Assembly (NCBI RefSeq): GCF_047250365.1
Contig: NZ_JBLBVL010000001.1
Span: 372,001-436,000, forward strand
Length of the DNA: 64,000 nucleotides
Direction of reading: 5' to 3'
DNA from: Thaumasiovibrio sp047250365
Lineage (GTDB): Bacteria; Pseudomonadota; Gammaproteobacteria; Enterobacterales; Vibrionaceae
Both the position numbers and the translations under genes were made by a program. The stretch's first letter is position 1. Each line of letters begins with the position of its first letter. The notes below the pieces were generated by a model. The model did not search any database, had not been told where the DNA came from, and saw only the letters and a program-made list of their open reading frames with translations. This document shows, piece by piece, positions 41,316 to 50,012 of this stretch.

Positions 41316-44069
41316 TTAGATAAAGCGTACTTTCGTCACTTCTTTAATGGCTGACAGTACGAATGTCGGTAGTGCCGAGCCTAACGCAATCACCGCTAAG
41401 TGTGTCATCTCTAGTGCTTCTGTGCCAAAGACTAGCTGACCAAACCCTGTATATACAACGCTGAGTGACAAGATAGCTGAAGTCGCTACAGCACCTAACA
41501 GGTATTTGTTAGTAAACGGATTTTTACGGAACAATGTGGTGAATGAACGACAATCGAACAGGTGCCACAGTTGAGCAAAAATCAGTGTCATGAACGCCAT
41601 TGTTTGCGCATAGTTAGCCGAATAACCACCATCGAGTGCCCAAGCGAATGCTACGTAGCTTAGTGCACCTAACGCCAGACCACGTGTAATAATACGCTGA
41701 CCTAGACCGTCGGAAAAGAAACCTTCGTTACGCTTACGTGGCGCTCGCTCCATTAGGTCACCTTCTTCTGGCTCAACACCCAGTGCTAGCGCAGGAAGAC
41801 CATCAGAAACTAGGTTTACCCATAGAATCATTAATGGAGTTAGTGGCAGAATGGCTTCCGGGCCCATTAGCAAGAATGCAAACAGAATAACCGAGATTTC
41901 ACCAACATTAGCCGTCAACTCCTGTCGGATAAACTTACGCAAGTTATCAAAGATTTGACGACCTTGACGAACCGCTTTTACAATGGTGCTGAAGTTATCA
42001 TCAAGTAGAATTAGGTCACCAGAATCTTTTGCTACCGATGTACCAGTAATACCCATTGCTACACCGATATCTGCACGACGAAGTGCTGGCGCATCGTTCA
42101 CACCGTCGCCTGTCATCGCAGCAACTTCATTGTTCACTTGCTGTGCTTTTACAATACGTAGCTTATGCTCAGGTGATACTCGTGCAAATACAGCAACGTC
42201 TGGACAGATAGCTTGTAGCTTCTCATCATCCATTGCATCTAATTCTGCACCGGTAACAACACGGTCTTTGTCACTGCGGATAATACCGATTTCACGTGCA
42301 ATCGCAGCCGCTGTTACTGCGTGGTCACCCGTGATCATAACGGTACGAACACCAGCGTTGTAACACTGCTCTACAGCAAGTTTCACTTCTGGACGTGGTG
42401 GATCCATGATGCCGTAAACGCCAAGAATAGTAACGTCTTTCTCTAGATCAGCAGGTTCTTTATTTAGCTCATCTTCACGCAATTCACGAATACCAACAGC
42501 AAGAGTACGTAGTGCATCTTTACCGAAGTTCTCGATCGCCGCTTCAAAGTTAGCTACATAGTCAGCAGAAGCAACGTTATCTAGCGCTAAGTTTCCATCC
42601 GTCTGCGCAGATGCAGCAGCCGTAGGCACACCATTAATCATAAAGCCAGTAGAGTGACGTAGTACCACATCTGGCGCACCTTTAAGTGCTAGGAAGTGCT
42701 TACCGTCTGGGCCTTTAACGATCACAGAAGCCATTTTACGTGTTGAATCAAATGGGAATTTCTCAACAATCGAATAGCCACCACTTGATAGCATCTCAGT
42801 TTGGTTTAGGCCCGCTTTTGCTGCAGCGACAATCAATGCGCCTTCAGTCGGGTTTCCGCGCACTGAATATTTACCATTGTCTTGAATGTACTCTGCATCA
42901 TTACACAGTGTTGCGACGACAAGACCTTGCATCATTGCTGGACTTTGTGTCGCAGCGACATCATGACCGATTGGGTTAAAGCTACCTTTTGGATCAAAAC
43001 CTTTACCAGAAACTTCCCAGTAATGACCTTCCGCATCATACGCTTTCATTACCTGCATCTGGTTTTGAGTCAATGTACCTGTTTTATCTGAACAGATAAC
43101 GGTTGTTGAACCCAAAGTCTCAATCGCTGCTAACTGCTTAGCCAAAGCGTTGCTCTTGACCATTTTGGTTGAACCCATCGTCAATACGATAGTTACAACC
43201 GTTGGTAGACCTTCAGGGATAGCGGCAACTGACAGCGAAATACCCGTAGTTAGGATATCTAACCAAGGCATGCCGTGGTACAAACCAATGGCACAGACGA
43301 CAGCAACAACCGATAGACCTGCAATCAATAGCATTTTAGCGATGGTGTCCATACGCTCTTGCATTGGTGTTTTAGTCTCTTCAGTGTTAGCCATCATATC
43401 AGCAATATGACCCACCTCAGTTTTCATGCCTGTCGCAGTAACAACACCTAAACCTGTGCCTGTGGTCACGATAGTCGTCATGAAGCCCATGTTCTTCTGG
43501 TCACCCAAACCAACAGTCGCATCATCAATCGTTGCAACCATCTTATCAACAGGTTCAGATTCCCCCGTCAATGCAGCTTCATCGATACCAAGGCGGTTTG
43601 ACTCAAGAATCCTCACATCAGCAGGTAAGATATCACCGGTGCTGATCTTGATAATATCACCAGGAACGAGGTCGCGGGCTGGCACATTAAGCCACTCACT
43701 ATCTCTTAATACTTGTGCTGTTGGCGCCGCCATCTCTTTAAGCGCTTCCATGCCTTTCTGTGCTTTGTATTCTTGCCAAAATGCAATACAGGCATTAATG
43801 AAAATGATGGCGGTAATCGCAACGGCATCAACGGTGTGGCCGGTAAAGAACGATACTAACGCGCCCACGGCAAGGATAAAGATCAATGGGTTTTGGAACT
43901 GATGCATAAACAGCTTCCAAGCTGGCGTGCTGTCTTGCGCTTGCAGTTCGTTGTACCCGTACTTTTCAATACGCGCCGTCGCTTCTTCGCTACTTAGTCC
44001 TGACTCAATCGATGAGCTTTGTTGCGCTAGTGTCTCTTCTGTTGAGACTACAAACCATTTTTGGGTCAT
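41316..44069 (-). CDS. P-type ATPase, Ca2+-transporting (P2A-like)
   Basis: A 917-residue cation pump with an N-terminal cation-ATPase domain, actuator motif TGES (168-171), M4 motif PEGLP (285-289), phosphorylated Asp328 in CSDKTGTLT, KGAPD in the nucleotide domain, TGDGVNDAPAL and about ten membrane helices. PEGLP and overall order are those of SERCA/PMR1-type Ca2+ pumps and their bacterial relatives; substrate is inferred, and Mn2+ or Na+ cannot be excluded. SD GGAG precedes the ATG. It stands alone between gltA and ybgI; an FNR-like palindrome lies about 205 bp upstream. Confidence 0.9.
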   Translation of the reverse strand: MTQKWFVVSTEETLAQQSSSIESGLSSEEATARIEKYGYNELQAQDSTPAWKLFMHQFQNPLIFILAVGALVSFFTGHTVDAVAITAIIFINACIAFWQEYKAQKGMEALKEMAAPTAQVLRDSEWLNVPARDLVPGDIIKISTGDILPADVRILESNRLGIDEAALTGESEPVDKMVATIDDATVGLGDQKNMGFMTTIVTTGTGLGVVTATGMKTEVGHIADMMANTEETKTPMQERMDTIAKMLLIAGLSVVAVVCAIGLYHGMPWLDILTTGISLSVAAIPEGLPTVVTIVLTMGSTKMVKSNALAKQLAAIETLGSTTVICSDKTGTLTQNQMQVMKAYDAEGHYWEVSGKGFDPKGSFNPIGHDVAATQSPAMMQGLVVATLCNDAEYIQDNGKYSVRGNPTEGALIVAAAKAGLNQTEMLSSGGYSIVEKFPFDSTRKMASVIVKGPDGKHFLALKGAPDVVLRHSTGFMINGVPTAAASAQTDGNLALDNVASADYVANFEAAIENFGKDALRTLAVGIRELREDELNKEPADLEKDVTILGVYGIMDPPRPEVKLAVEQCYNAGVRTVMITGDHAVTAAAIAREIGIIRSDKDRVVTGAELDAMDDEKLQAICPDVAVFARVSPEHKLRIVKAQQVNNEVAAMTGDGVNDAPALRRADIGVAMGITGTSVAKDSGDLILLDDNFSTIVKAVRQGRQIFDNLRKFIRQELTANVGEISVILFAFLLMGPEAILPLTPLMILWVNLVSDGLPALALGVEPEEGDLMERAPRKRNEGFFSDGLGQRIITRGLALGALSYVAFAWALDGGYSANYAQTMAFMTLIFAQLWHLFDCRSFTTLFRKNPFTNKYLLGAVATSAILSLSVVYTGFGQLVFGTEALEMTHLAVIALGSALPTFVLSAIKEVTKVRFI

Positions 44070-44401
44070 CTCTTTACTCCATAAAACTTAATCAACCAAC
44101 GGCTCTGTTTATTCGTATTAATATCACCAGCAGAGCTTTGGCTGCGGCCACTGAGCCAATATCGTTAAACAGATATCAACATATGACCGCATTAACATGG
44201 AGAATACGTTACCGAAGGAATTTTCTTAGTGCGCTATTTTTAGGTATTCGGCTAACGCATACAGGCTCAATCCTTGATATAGATCAAATTTAATATCGAC
44301 AGGAAATGCCATTTTGCACATATATTGCTACAGAATGTAACCAATAGATCGGTTTTTCAGAATAAATCGAGCATAAAAACGGAATATATAGACTTGTTAA
44401 G
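44070..44401. other. Upstream region of the Ca2+-ATPase
   Basis: About 330 bp with no gene that can be supported. It contains the FNR-like palindrome and must hold the minus-strand ATPase promoter; a clear sigma-70 pair was not found. A plus-strand open frame here continues from antisense ATPase sequence and has no SD. Confidence 0.35.
44274..44287. promoter_or_regulatory. FNR-box-like palindrome
   Basis: TTGATATAGATCAA is an exact match to the FNR consensus TTGAT-N4-ATCAA. The only gene downstream on either strand that it could control is the minus-strand Ca2+-ATPase. Confidence 0.55.
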
Positions 44402-44425
44402 AAAAAAGCCCGCAATTCGCAGGCT
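44402..44425 (-). terminator. Terminator after ybgI
   Basis: Minus-strand AGCCTGC/GCGGGCT (one G-T pair) with a 5-nt loop and a T-run. It lies about 36 bp past the ybgI stop. Confidence 0.75.
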
Positions 44426-44461
44426 CAATAACAAAATTAGAAATTGTTTAAAAAAGTAACA

Positions 44462-45220
44462 TTACACGGGATTGTCGATATCTTGGTGGATGACATCCAA
44501 GCCAAGATCCTTGCCTAATCGCTCACCCAAAGCTTGAATACCATAACGTTCAGTAGCGTGGTGTCCGGCAGCAAAGAAATCAATTCCAAGCTCTCGGGCA
44601 GAATGTGTTGTGCGCTCTGACACCTCACCAGAAATAAAGGCATCTAACCCCGCTTCAGCGGCAGTATCGATAAAATCTTGCCCCCCTCCCGTACACCACC
44701 CCACTTGTTGAATTAGTCGATGAGGATCCGCGCTCAAATGCAATGGTTGCCTTGCCAGTACTTTACCGATAATGTCAGCAAACTGTGCCGCTGGAAGTGG
44801 TGGGTTTAGCTCGCCTCTCGCAATCAATGCACACGGATTATCCGGCTCTAGTGTAGAGATATTATCAAGCCCTAATAAGTGACCTAACTGCGCGTTATTG
44901 CCTATATCTGGGTGAGCATCTAGCGGTAAGTGATAAGCATAGAGGTTTATATCATGCTTAATTAAGGCTTGGATGCGACGATACTTCACTCCACGTAACG
45001 AAGGCGGTTCACCTTTCCAAAAAAAGCCATGATGAACAATTAAGGCGTCAACGCCTTCTTCAACTGCTCGGTCAATTAGTGCTTGGCTAGCCGTAACACC
45101 GGTCATAACACGCTGTACTTCAGCTTTGCCTTCCACTTGCAGACCGTTAGGTGCATAGTCTTTAAAAAGGTGAGTACTCAGCAGCGTGTTCAGCCACTTC
45201 TCTAACGCCAAATGATTCAT
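44462..45220 (-). CDS. ybgI: Nif3-like dinuclear metal protein YbgI
   Basis: A 252-residue NIF3/YbgI family protein with metal-binding His63/His64 in VHHGFFWKGEP and C-terminal FAAGHHATERYGI. The E. coli protein forms a hexameric toroid with a di-metal site; its biological substrate is unclear, though a role with modified guanine or GTP cyclohydrolase I activity has been suggested for the family. It is transcribed on the same strand as ybfA upstream but separated from it by a terminator. Confidence 0.92.
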   Translation of the reverse strand: MNHLALEKWLNTLLSTHLFKDYAPNGLQVEGKAEVQRVMTGVTASQALIDRAVEEGVDALIVHHGFFWKGEPPSLRGVKYRRIQALIKHDINLYAYHLPLDAHPDIGNNAQLGHLLGLDNISTLEPDNPCALIARGELNPPLPAAQFADIIGKVLARQPLHLSADPHRLIQQVGWCTGGGQDFIDTAAEAGLDAFISGEVSERTTHSARELGIDFFAAGHHATERYGIQALGERLGKDLGLDVIHQDIDNPV

Positions 45221-45274
45221 AACCTATACCTGTAATTATCTTTGTTTGCGTATAGTATCGTTTTAGAAACAAGA

Positions 45275-45296
45275 ACAGCAACCCGAGGGTTGCTGT
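45275..45296 (-). terminator. Terminator after ybfA
   Basis: ACAGCAACCC/GGGTTGCTGT perfect 10-bp arms with a 2-nt centre, followed on the minus strand by TTCTTGTTTC. The T-tract is interrupted. Confidence 0.65.
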
Positions 45297-45319
45297 CTGT
45301 TAATAAATCATTGAATCAA

Positions 45320-45520
45320 TCAGAACAATTCACGTCCATTCTTCTCTGACTCTTTTAACCATACAGGCTTATTACTGGTTTTGTGCCACATACGATGAAG
45401 ATAGCTATAAAACGCTGAACGCTTACCCATCACTGCCACCACAGGGAATGAAAAAACACCAGCAAAAACCACAAAACAGCGCCGCATGATAATGTTATGC
45501 AATGGATAAACTTGATACAT
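45320..45520 (-). CDS. ybfA: YbfA family small membrane protein (DUF2517)
   Basis: A 66-residue protein with one hydrophobic segment (FVVFAGVFSFPVVAVMG) followed by the conserved block AFYSYLHRMWHKTSNKPVWL, which matches E. coli YbfA almost residue for residue. The ATG at 45520 has GAGG 6-7 nt upstream and gives the family length; the open frame extends 12 codons further. Function unknown; probably inner-membrane. Confidence 0.85.
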   Translation of the reverse strand: MYQVYPLHNIIMRRCFVVFAGVFSFPVVAVMGKRSAFYSYLHRMWHKTSNKPVWLKESEKNGRELF

Positions 45521-45655
45521 ACTTTGCCTCAATCGAAAATAAACTCGTGATACCATATCGCCAAATGAGCAAATTTACTACACTTACAAGCCAAATAGTG
45601 CGTTTTTTCATCTAATTTAGCCCGTACTGCCCTTTAACTGAATCGCTTTGACAAT

Positions 45656-46426
45656 ATGCTGATATCAACTGAACACAAAAGAAACAGTCAATCACTAGCT
45701 TCGTTACCTTTTCTATGTCATTGCCCAAATGAAGAGGGATTTGAGGCGACCTTTTTAGACTTAATACTCAAGTCCAACATACAGCAACCTTACAATGGCG
45801 GTACGCGTTTAGGGCTTTATTATCAATGGTTAGTCAGTGAAACACTCAAAGCCTCATCATCCTATCAAGTGCTAGCCGAAGAGCTGCAAATCATACAATC
45901 AGGTCGAACCATTGGCGCACTCGATTTTCTACTGCACAACCAACGCTCAAACCAGATCGAGCATTGGGAGGTCGCGATCAAATTCTATTTACACTATCAA
46001 GGTAAGTGGCTAGGCCCAAACGCACATGACCAATTAGATAAAAAGTATCACCATATGCGCGATAAGCAATTGGGCCTCACTCTACACCCCGCCTATAAGG
46101 AGCAATATGGCGAGAAGCTCGGACGCGCTCAAAAGCATCGCCTAATCATGCAAGGTATCTTATTTCACCATATCGATGAATCACCACCGCCATTGCCACA
46201 ATGGATAAACCCAAATGTTTATCAAGCCTGCTGGGCATACTATGATCAAGTTACCCCATCTCAGTGGCAAAAGCTGGACAAAATGCAGTGGATTGCTCCG
46301 CCGTTGTTTACCGGTTCTAATTTACAACTCAGCGATGATGTTAAACCTGCTCAATGCATTAACCAAGGTGGTGAACGACTTTTTATCATGCCAAGAACAT
46401 GGCCTAGAGTGACATTTCAGCAATAA
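45656..46426 (+). CDS. DUF1853 family protein
   Basis: A 256-residue protein of the DUF1853 family, recognised by RTIGALDFLLHN, HWEVAIKFYLHYQGKWLGPNAHDQLDKK and GRAQKHRLIMQGILF. The fold of the central block resembles PD-(D/E)XK nucleases in layout (D...E.K), but that is only a resemblance. Function unknown. No signal peptide. The SD is weak. It faces pgm tail to tail. Confidence 0.85.
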   Translation: MLISTEHKRNSQSLASLPFLCHCPNEEGFEATFLDLILKSNIQQPYNGGTRLGLYYQWLVSETLKASSSYQVLAEELQIIQSGRTIGALDFLLHNQRSNQIEHWEVAIKFYLHYQGKWLGPNAHDQLDKKYHHMRDKQLGLTLHPAYKEQYGEKLGRAQKHRLIMQGILFHHIDESPPPLPQWINPNVYQACWAYYDQVTPSQWQKLDKMQWIAPPLFTGSNLQLSDDVKPAQCINQGGERLFIMPRTWPRVTFQQ

Positions 46427-46427
46427 A

Positions 46428-46458
46428 AAAAGCCGCTAAAATAGCAGCTTTTCTCTTT
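46428..46458. terminator. Terminator between DUF1853 gene and pgm
   Basis: AAAAGCCGCT/AGCAGCTTTT arms with one mismatch around 5 nt, then CTCTTTTC. A-run on the left allows use in both directions. Confidence 0.7.
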
Positions 46459-46475
46459 TCGTGTCTTAACGAGAA

Positions 46476-48122
46476 TTAAAGACCAGCGTTAGCAAATACC
46501 TGATTCACAATGTCTTGCGCTTCTTTCTCGAGCAACTTTAAGTGTTCTTTGCCTTTGAAGCTCTCACAATAAATCTTATAAATATCTTCCGTACCTGAAG
46601 GACGAGCAGCAAACCATCCTGCATCCGTCGTCACTTTTAGTCCGCCAATGGCGGCACCATTACCAGGTGCATGCGTTAAACGCGCTGTGATCGGATCGCC
46701 TGCTAATGTGTCAGCAGTCACCATCTCTGCCGACATTTTCTTCAATACCGCTTTTTGCTCACTGTTTGCAACGGCTTGCAGACGGTTATATTGAGACTCA
46801 CCGTGTTGAGCAGCGAGCTTTTCATAGTATTGCTGCGGATTTAGCCCCGTGACTGCGGTGATCTCTGCGGCCAATAAGCACAGCAAAATACCATCTTTAT
46901 CTGTTGCCCACGGTGTTCCATCTTTCCTTAAAAAAGATGCGCCAGCACTCTCTTCCCCACCAAAACCAAATTCACCTCGGTATAGGCCATCAACAAACCA
47001 TTTAAAGCCAACTGGCACTTCTTTTAGATCACGCCCCAAATCAGCGACCACACGATCAATTAATGCACTCGAAACCAAGGTCTTACCAACGGCGACATCC
47101 CGACTCCATTCTGGGCGGTGACGGAATAGATAATCGATGCAGACAGCTAAATAATGGTTGGGGTTCATCAGGCCCGCTGGTGTCACAATACCATGACGAT
47201 CGAAATCAGGATCATTACCAAAGGCTAGATCATAATTATCTTTATGTGCAAGCAGGCCTGCCATCGCATAGGGTGATGAACAGTCCATACGCACAGCACC
47301 ATCTTTGTCTAATGACATAAAACGGAATGATGGATCAATACTCTCATCAACTAGGGTCAAATCAAGATCGTAATATTTTGCAATCTGACGCCAATAATCG
47401 ATGCCGGAACCACCCAACGGATCAACCCCTATTTTGAGTTCAGCATTTTGAATGGCCTTTATATCGACCACGTTTGCTAAATCCTCAACATAAGGTTGAA
47501 CCAGCTCTTTTTCAATCACCAACGGCGATTGGCGTGCTTGTGCAATTGGCATTCTTTTCACTGCAGAAAGGCCATCTGCAATAATTTGATTCGCACGCGC
47601 TTCGATGGCATCAGTTAATTCGGCTTCTGCAGGTCCACCATGAGGAGGATTATACTTGATGCCCCCATCCTGCGGTGGATTATGCGATGGTGTAATAACA
47701 ATACCATCGGCTTTAGTTGAAGATGTTTTGTTGTAACAAAGAATGGCATGTGAAATGCCAGGTGTTGGTGTAAAGCCGTTATTCTCTTGAATAATAACGG
47801 TCACTCCATTAGCAACAAGGACTTCTAATGACGAGATAAATGCAGGTTCTGAAAGCGCGTGCGTATCCTTACCCAAAAACAGTGGTCCGGTAATACAATG
47901 CTCAGCACGAACATCAGCAACGGCCTGAGCGATTGCCCAAATGTGATGTTGATTAAATGTGCCTTTATCCGCGCAGCCACGGTGCCCAGAAGTACCAAAT
48001 TGGACACGCTGAGAAACAGCATCTGCACGAGGTTCAATTAAAAAATAGTTAGAAACTAAAGCGGGAATATTATGCATATCTTCCTGCTGGGCACGTTGCC
48101 CAGCGCGAGGATGAATAGCCAT
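46476..48122 (-). CDS. pgm: Phosphoglucomutase
   Basis: Interconverts glucose-1- and glucose-6-phosphate. The 548-residue protein starts MAIHPRAGQRAQQEDM, as in E. coli, and has the phosphoserine Ser146 in TPSHNPPQDGG, the metal loop DPDFDRHG, FGGEESAGASF and the phosphate-binding RPSGTEDIYKIY. The ATG at 48122 follows AAGGA; a longer frame (to 48179) is not supported. It lies 41 bp downstream of seqA, the conserved seqA-pgm pair. Confidence 0.97.
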   Translation of the reverse strand: MAIHPRAGQRAQQEDMHNIPALVSNYFLIEPRADAVSQRVQFGTSGHRGCADKGTFNQHHIWAIAQAVADVRAEHCITGPLFLGKDTHALSEPAFISSLEVLVANGVTVIIQENNGFTPTPGISHAILCYNKTSSTKADGIVITPSHNPPQDGGIKYNPPHGGPAEAELTDAIEARANQIIADGLSAVKRMPIAQARQSPLVIEKELVQPYVEDLANVVDIKAIQNAELKIGVDPLGGSGIDYWRQIAKYYDLDLTLVDESIDPSFRFMSLDKDGAVRMDCSSPYAMAGLLAHKDNYDLAFGNDPDFDRHGIVTPAGLMNPNHYLAVCIDYLFRHRPEWSRDVAVGKTLVSSALIDRVVADLGRDLKEVPVGFKWFVDGLYRGEFGFGGEESAGASFLRKDGTPWATDKDGILLCLLAAEITAVTGLNPQQYYEKLAAQHGESQYNRLQAVANSEQKAVLKKMSAEMVTADTLAGDPITARLTHAPGNGAAIGGLKVTTDAGWFAARPSGTEDIYKIYCESFKGKEHLKLLEKEAQDIVNQVFANAGL

Positions 48123-48163
48123 ATCACAGATCCTTGTATAAAAAGCAAAATGCCAACAATGTT

Positions 48164-48724
48164 TTAAATTACACCGCACACCTTTTCGACAATATCACTA
48201 CTGAATTGCATACGATCCATCAGCTGTTCTACCATCTGGCGTTTACGGCCAGTATTCGTATTGGTGATAACCCAAAATGGGGTACTCGGGATCACCTTTG
48301 GTTTGGTTGTTTTACCACTCGCTAGTAACGTCTCTTCATCTGAGGCAAAGTAAACGCGGGTACGACCTTTGATTGCAGCAGCATCTGAAAAACCTTGAGG
48401 GTCGACACGATACAAAGCTGACAAAATCAACATAAAGCGGCCAATGGCTCTATCTTCTTTAGCAAGCTCATCAGAGATCAATAAAGATCGCATCTCTTTC
48501 GTACGATCAATATCATCCGATTTCCCTGCATCCTTACTGACAACAATGCCTTGCGGCACAGATTGCTCTACGGTTCGCTCAACGGTACGTTCCGGCTGAG
48601 GCTGAGGCTGTAGCAGTAAGCGACGGAGAATATCTGATGCACTTTCACCAATATGCTGAGTCTGACTTGCAATGTAACGGTATAACTCTTCGTCTACCTC
48701 AATCGTTTTCATTTTGTTATTCAT
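48164..48724 (-). CDS. seqA: Negative modulator of replication initiation SeqA
   Basis: SeqA binds hemimethylated GATC pairs, sequesters oriC after initiation and organises new DNA. It has the N-terminal multimerisation motif MKTIEVDEELYRYIASQTQH, IGESASDILRRLL, a variable Gln/Pro and Glu/Arg linker (QPQPQPER, TVERTVEQ) and the C-terminal DNA-binding domain. The latter includes KGRTRVYFA and NTNTGRKRQMVEQLM. The start is uncertain: ATG 48724 has GGA 6 nt upstream, while ATG 48712 gives exactly the E. coli N-terminus. Confidence 0.95.
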   Translation of the reverse strand: MNNKMKTIEVDEELYRYIASQTQHIGESASDILRRLLLQPQPQPERTVERTVEQSVPQGIVVSKDAGKSDDIDRTKEMRSLLISDELAKEDRAIGRFMLILSALYRVDPQGFSDAAAIKGRTRVYFASDEETLLASGKTTKPKVIPSTPFWVITNTNTGRKRQMVEQLMDRMQFSSDIVEKVCGVI

Positions 48725-48752
48725 TGTCGTTCCATTCAACTAACTGGGGGCG

Positions 48753-48778
48753 ATTATAACGCGTAACATCGTTATACT
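48753..48778. promoter_or_regulatory. Divergent seqA/ybfF promoter elements
   Basis: A minus-strand TATAAT (48753-48758) and plus-strand TATACT (48773-48778) are linked by a perfect 7-bp inverted repeat TATAACG/CGTTATA. The two -10 elements share the same short region, so the promoters may interfere with each other. Confidence 0.45.
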
Positions 48779-48813
48779 CTACGTCTAACATCAAAACCAG
48801 CAGAGAAAGATCC

Positions 48814-49584
48814 ATGCAGTTACATTACAAAGTGGAAGGTAAAGGAAAACCGATCTTGCTAATACATGGCCTGTTTGGCAGCTTATCTAATCTTAGTCTT
48901 CTGGCTAAAGCACTCAGCAGTGAATACGAAGTGATCTCTATTGATCTTCGTAACCACGGTTTATCGCCCCATAGTGATCTCCATACCTACAATGCGATGG
49001 CAGAAGATATCTTAACGCTTGTAGAACTGCTTTGTTTAGACCAAGTCATTCTTATTGGTCACTCTATGGGCGGTAAAGTCGCCATGAAATTTGCCGAGCG
49101 TTGCCCAGAGAAAGTGAGTCACTTGGTGGTATTAGATATTGCCCCTGTCAGCTATTTTAAAGGCCGACATGACAATGTATTTGCCGGAATCAACGAAGTC
49201 TCTGCCTATTCAAATACCATCACTAAGCGCTCAGAAGCTGACAGTTATCTCGCCATGCATGTCATTGATCCTAGTGTAAGACAATTTATACTTAAATCAT
49301 TAAAACGAAGCGGTGATCACTTCAAGTGGCAATTCAATGCAGCGAGTCTACTGCATAACTACCAGCACATCATGCAATGGGAGATGGTCACACCGTTTAA
49401 TGGTAATACACTGTTTATTAAAGGGGAGAATTCTGAGTATATCTTACCTGAATACCGCGACGTCATAATGCAGCAATACCCCCGCGCAAAAGCGCATGTC
49501 GTCGCCAATACTGGACATTGGTTACACGCAGAAAAGCCAGCTGCCGTTGTTAGAACCATCACGCGATTCTTGGGGAACAATTAA
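48814..49584 (+). CDS. ybfF: Alpha/beta-fold esterase YbfF
   Basis: A 256-residue alpha/beta hydrolase. It has LIHGLFGSLSNL (oxyanion loop), nucleophile Ser84 in GHSMGGKVA and catalytic His235 in NTGHWLHAEKP. E. coli YbfF hydrolyses acyl-CoA and short esters in vitro. It is divergent from seqA, as in E. coli, and followed by a DUF2788 gene. Confidence 0.94.
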   Translation: MQLHYKVEGKGKPILLIHGLFGSLSNLSLLAKALSSEYEVISIDLRNHGLSPHSDLHTYNAMAEDILTLVELLCLDQVILIGHSMGGKVAMKFAERCPEKVSHLVVLDIAPVSYFKGRHDNVFAGINEVSAYSNTITKRSEADSYLAMHVIDPSVRQFILKSLKRSGDHFKWQFNAASLLHNYQHIMQWEMVTPFNGNTLFIKGENSEYILPEYRDVIMQQYPRAKAHVVANTGHWLHAEKPAAVVRTITRFLGNN

Positions 49585-49640
49585 CAGCTCCGACTGAACA
49601 TGCTACTATTTGTCACCTGCCAAAATATAGGATAACAGGT

Positions 49641-49859
49641 ATGTTTTACGAGCACATGGAACTGCTTGAAGCGATCGGATTGGATCTTCTCTTTGCGGCC
49701 ATCTTTTTCTTTATTGGCATGGCCATACGAGATGTTTTAGCCCAAGCAAATGTTCCCCCATTCGGGAGGAAAATTGTGTGGCTCGTCCTATTTCTTGGCT
49801 GTGCAGGCTTCATCGCCAAAGGAATGATTCAAATATTCTGGGAAGGCATTGGGATTTAA
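49641..49859 (+). CDS. DUF2788 small membrane protein
   Basis: A 72-residue protein with two hydrophobic segments (about 14-34 and 48-68) separated by a short polar loop (RDVLAQANVPPFGRK), matching the DUF2788 family that sits between ybfF and fldA in many vibrios. Function unknown. SD AGGATAACAGGT precedes the ATG. Confidence 0.85.
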   Translation: MFYEHMELLEAIGLDLLFAAIFFFIGMAIRDVLAQANVPPFGRKIVWLVLFLGCAGFIAKGMIQIFWEGIGI

Positions 49860-49921
49860 TGGACAAAAGTCGAACAATCAACCCATATTCACCTTTGTTC
49901 CAGAACACTTTAACACCATCT

Positions 49922-49986
49922 TAGGTTACAATAAGCACATCTCGTTAGACCTAAACGCGGTATGTTTCCGCAACGAATGTAACCTA
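49922..49986. promoter_or_regulatory. Nested inverted repeat in fldA upstream region
   Basis: TAGGTTACA (49922-49930) and TGTAACCTA (49978-49986) form a perfect 9-bp inverted repeat enclosing GCGG/CCGC (49957-49972). TACAAT at 49927-49932 may be the fldA -10, which would leave the left arm partly upstream of the start site. Confidence 0.4.
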
Positions 49987-50012
49987 TTAGAATAATTTAA
50001 CAGGTAATAAAT

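Noticed and set aside
43426..43902. 158-codon plus-strand frame inside the Ca2+-ATPase gene
   Set aside because: Antisense to well-conserved ATPase motifs (TGES region); no start signal and no family resemblance.
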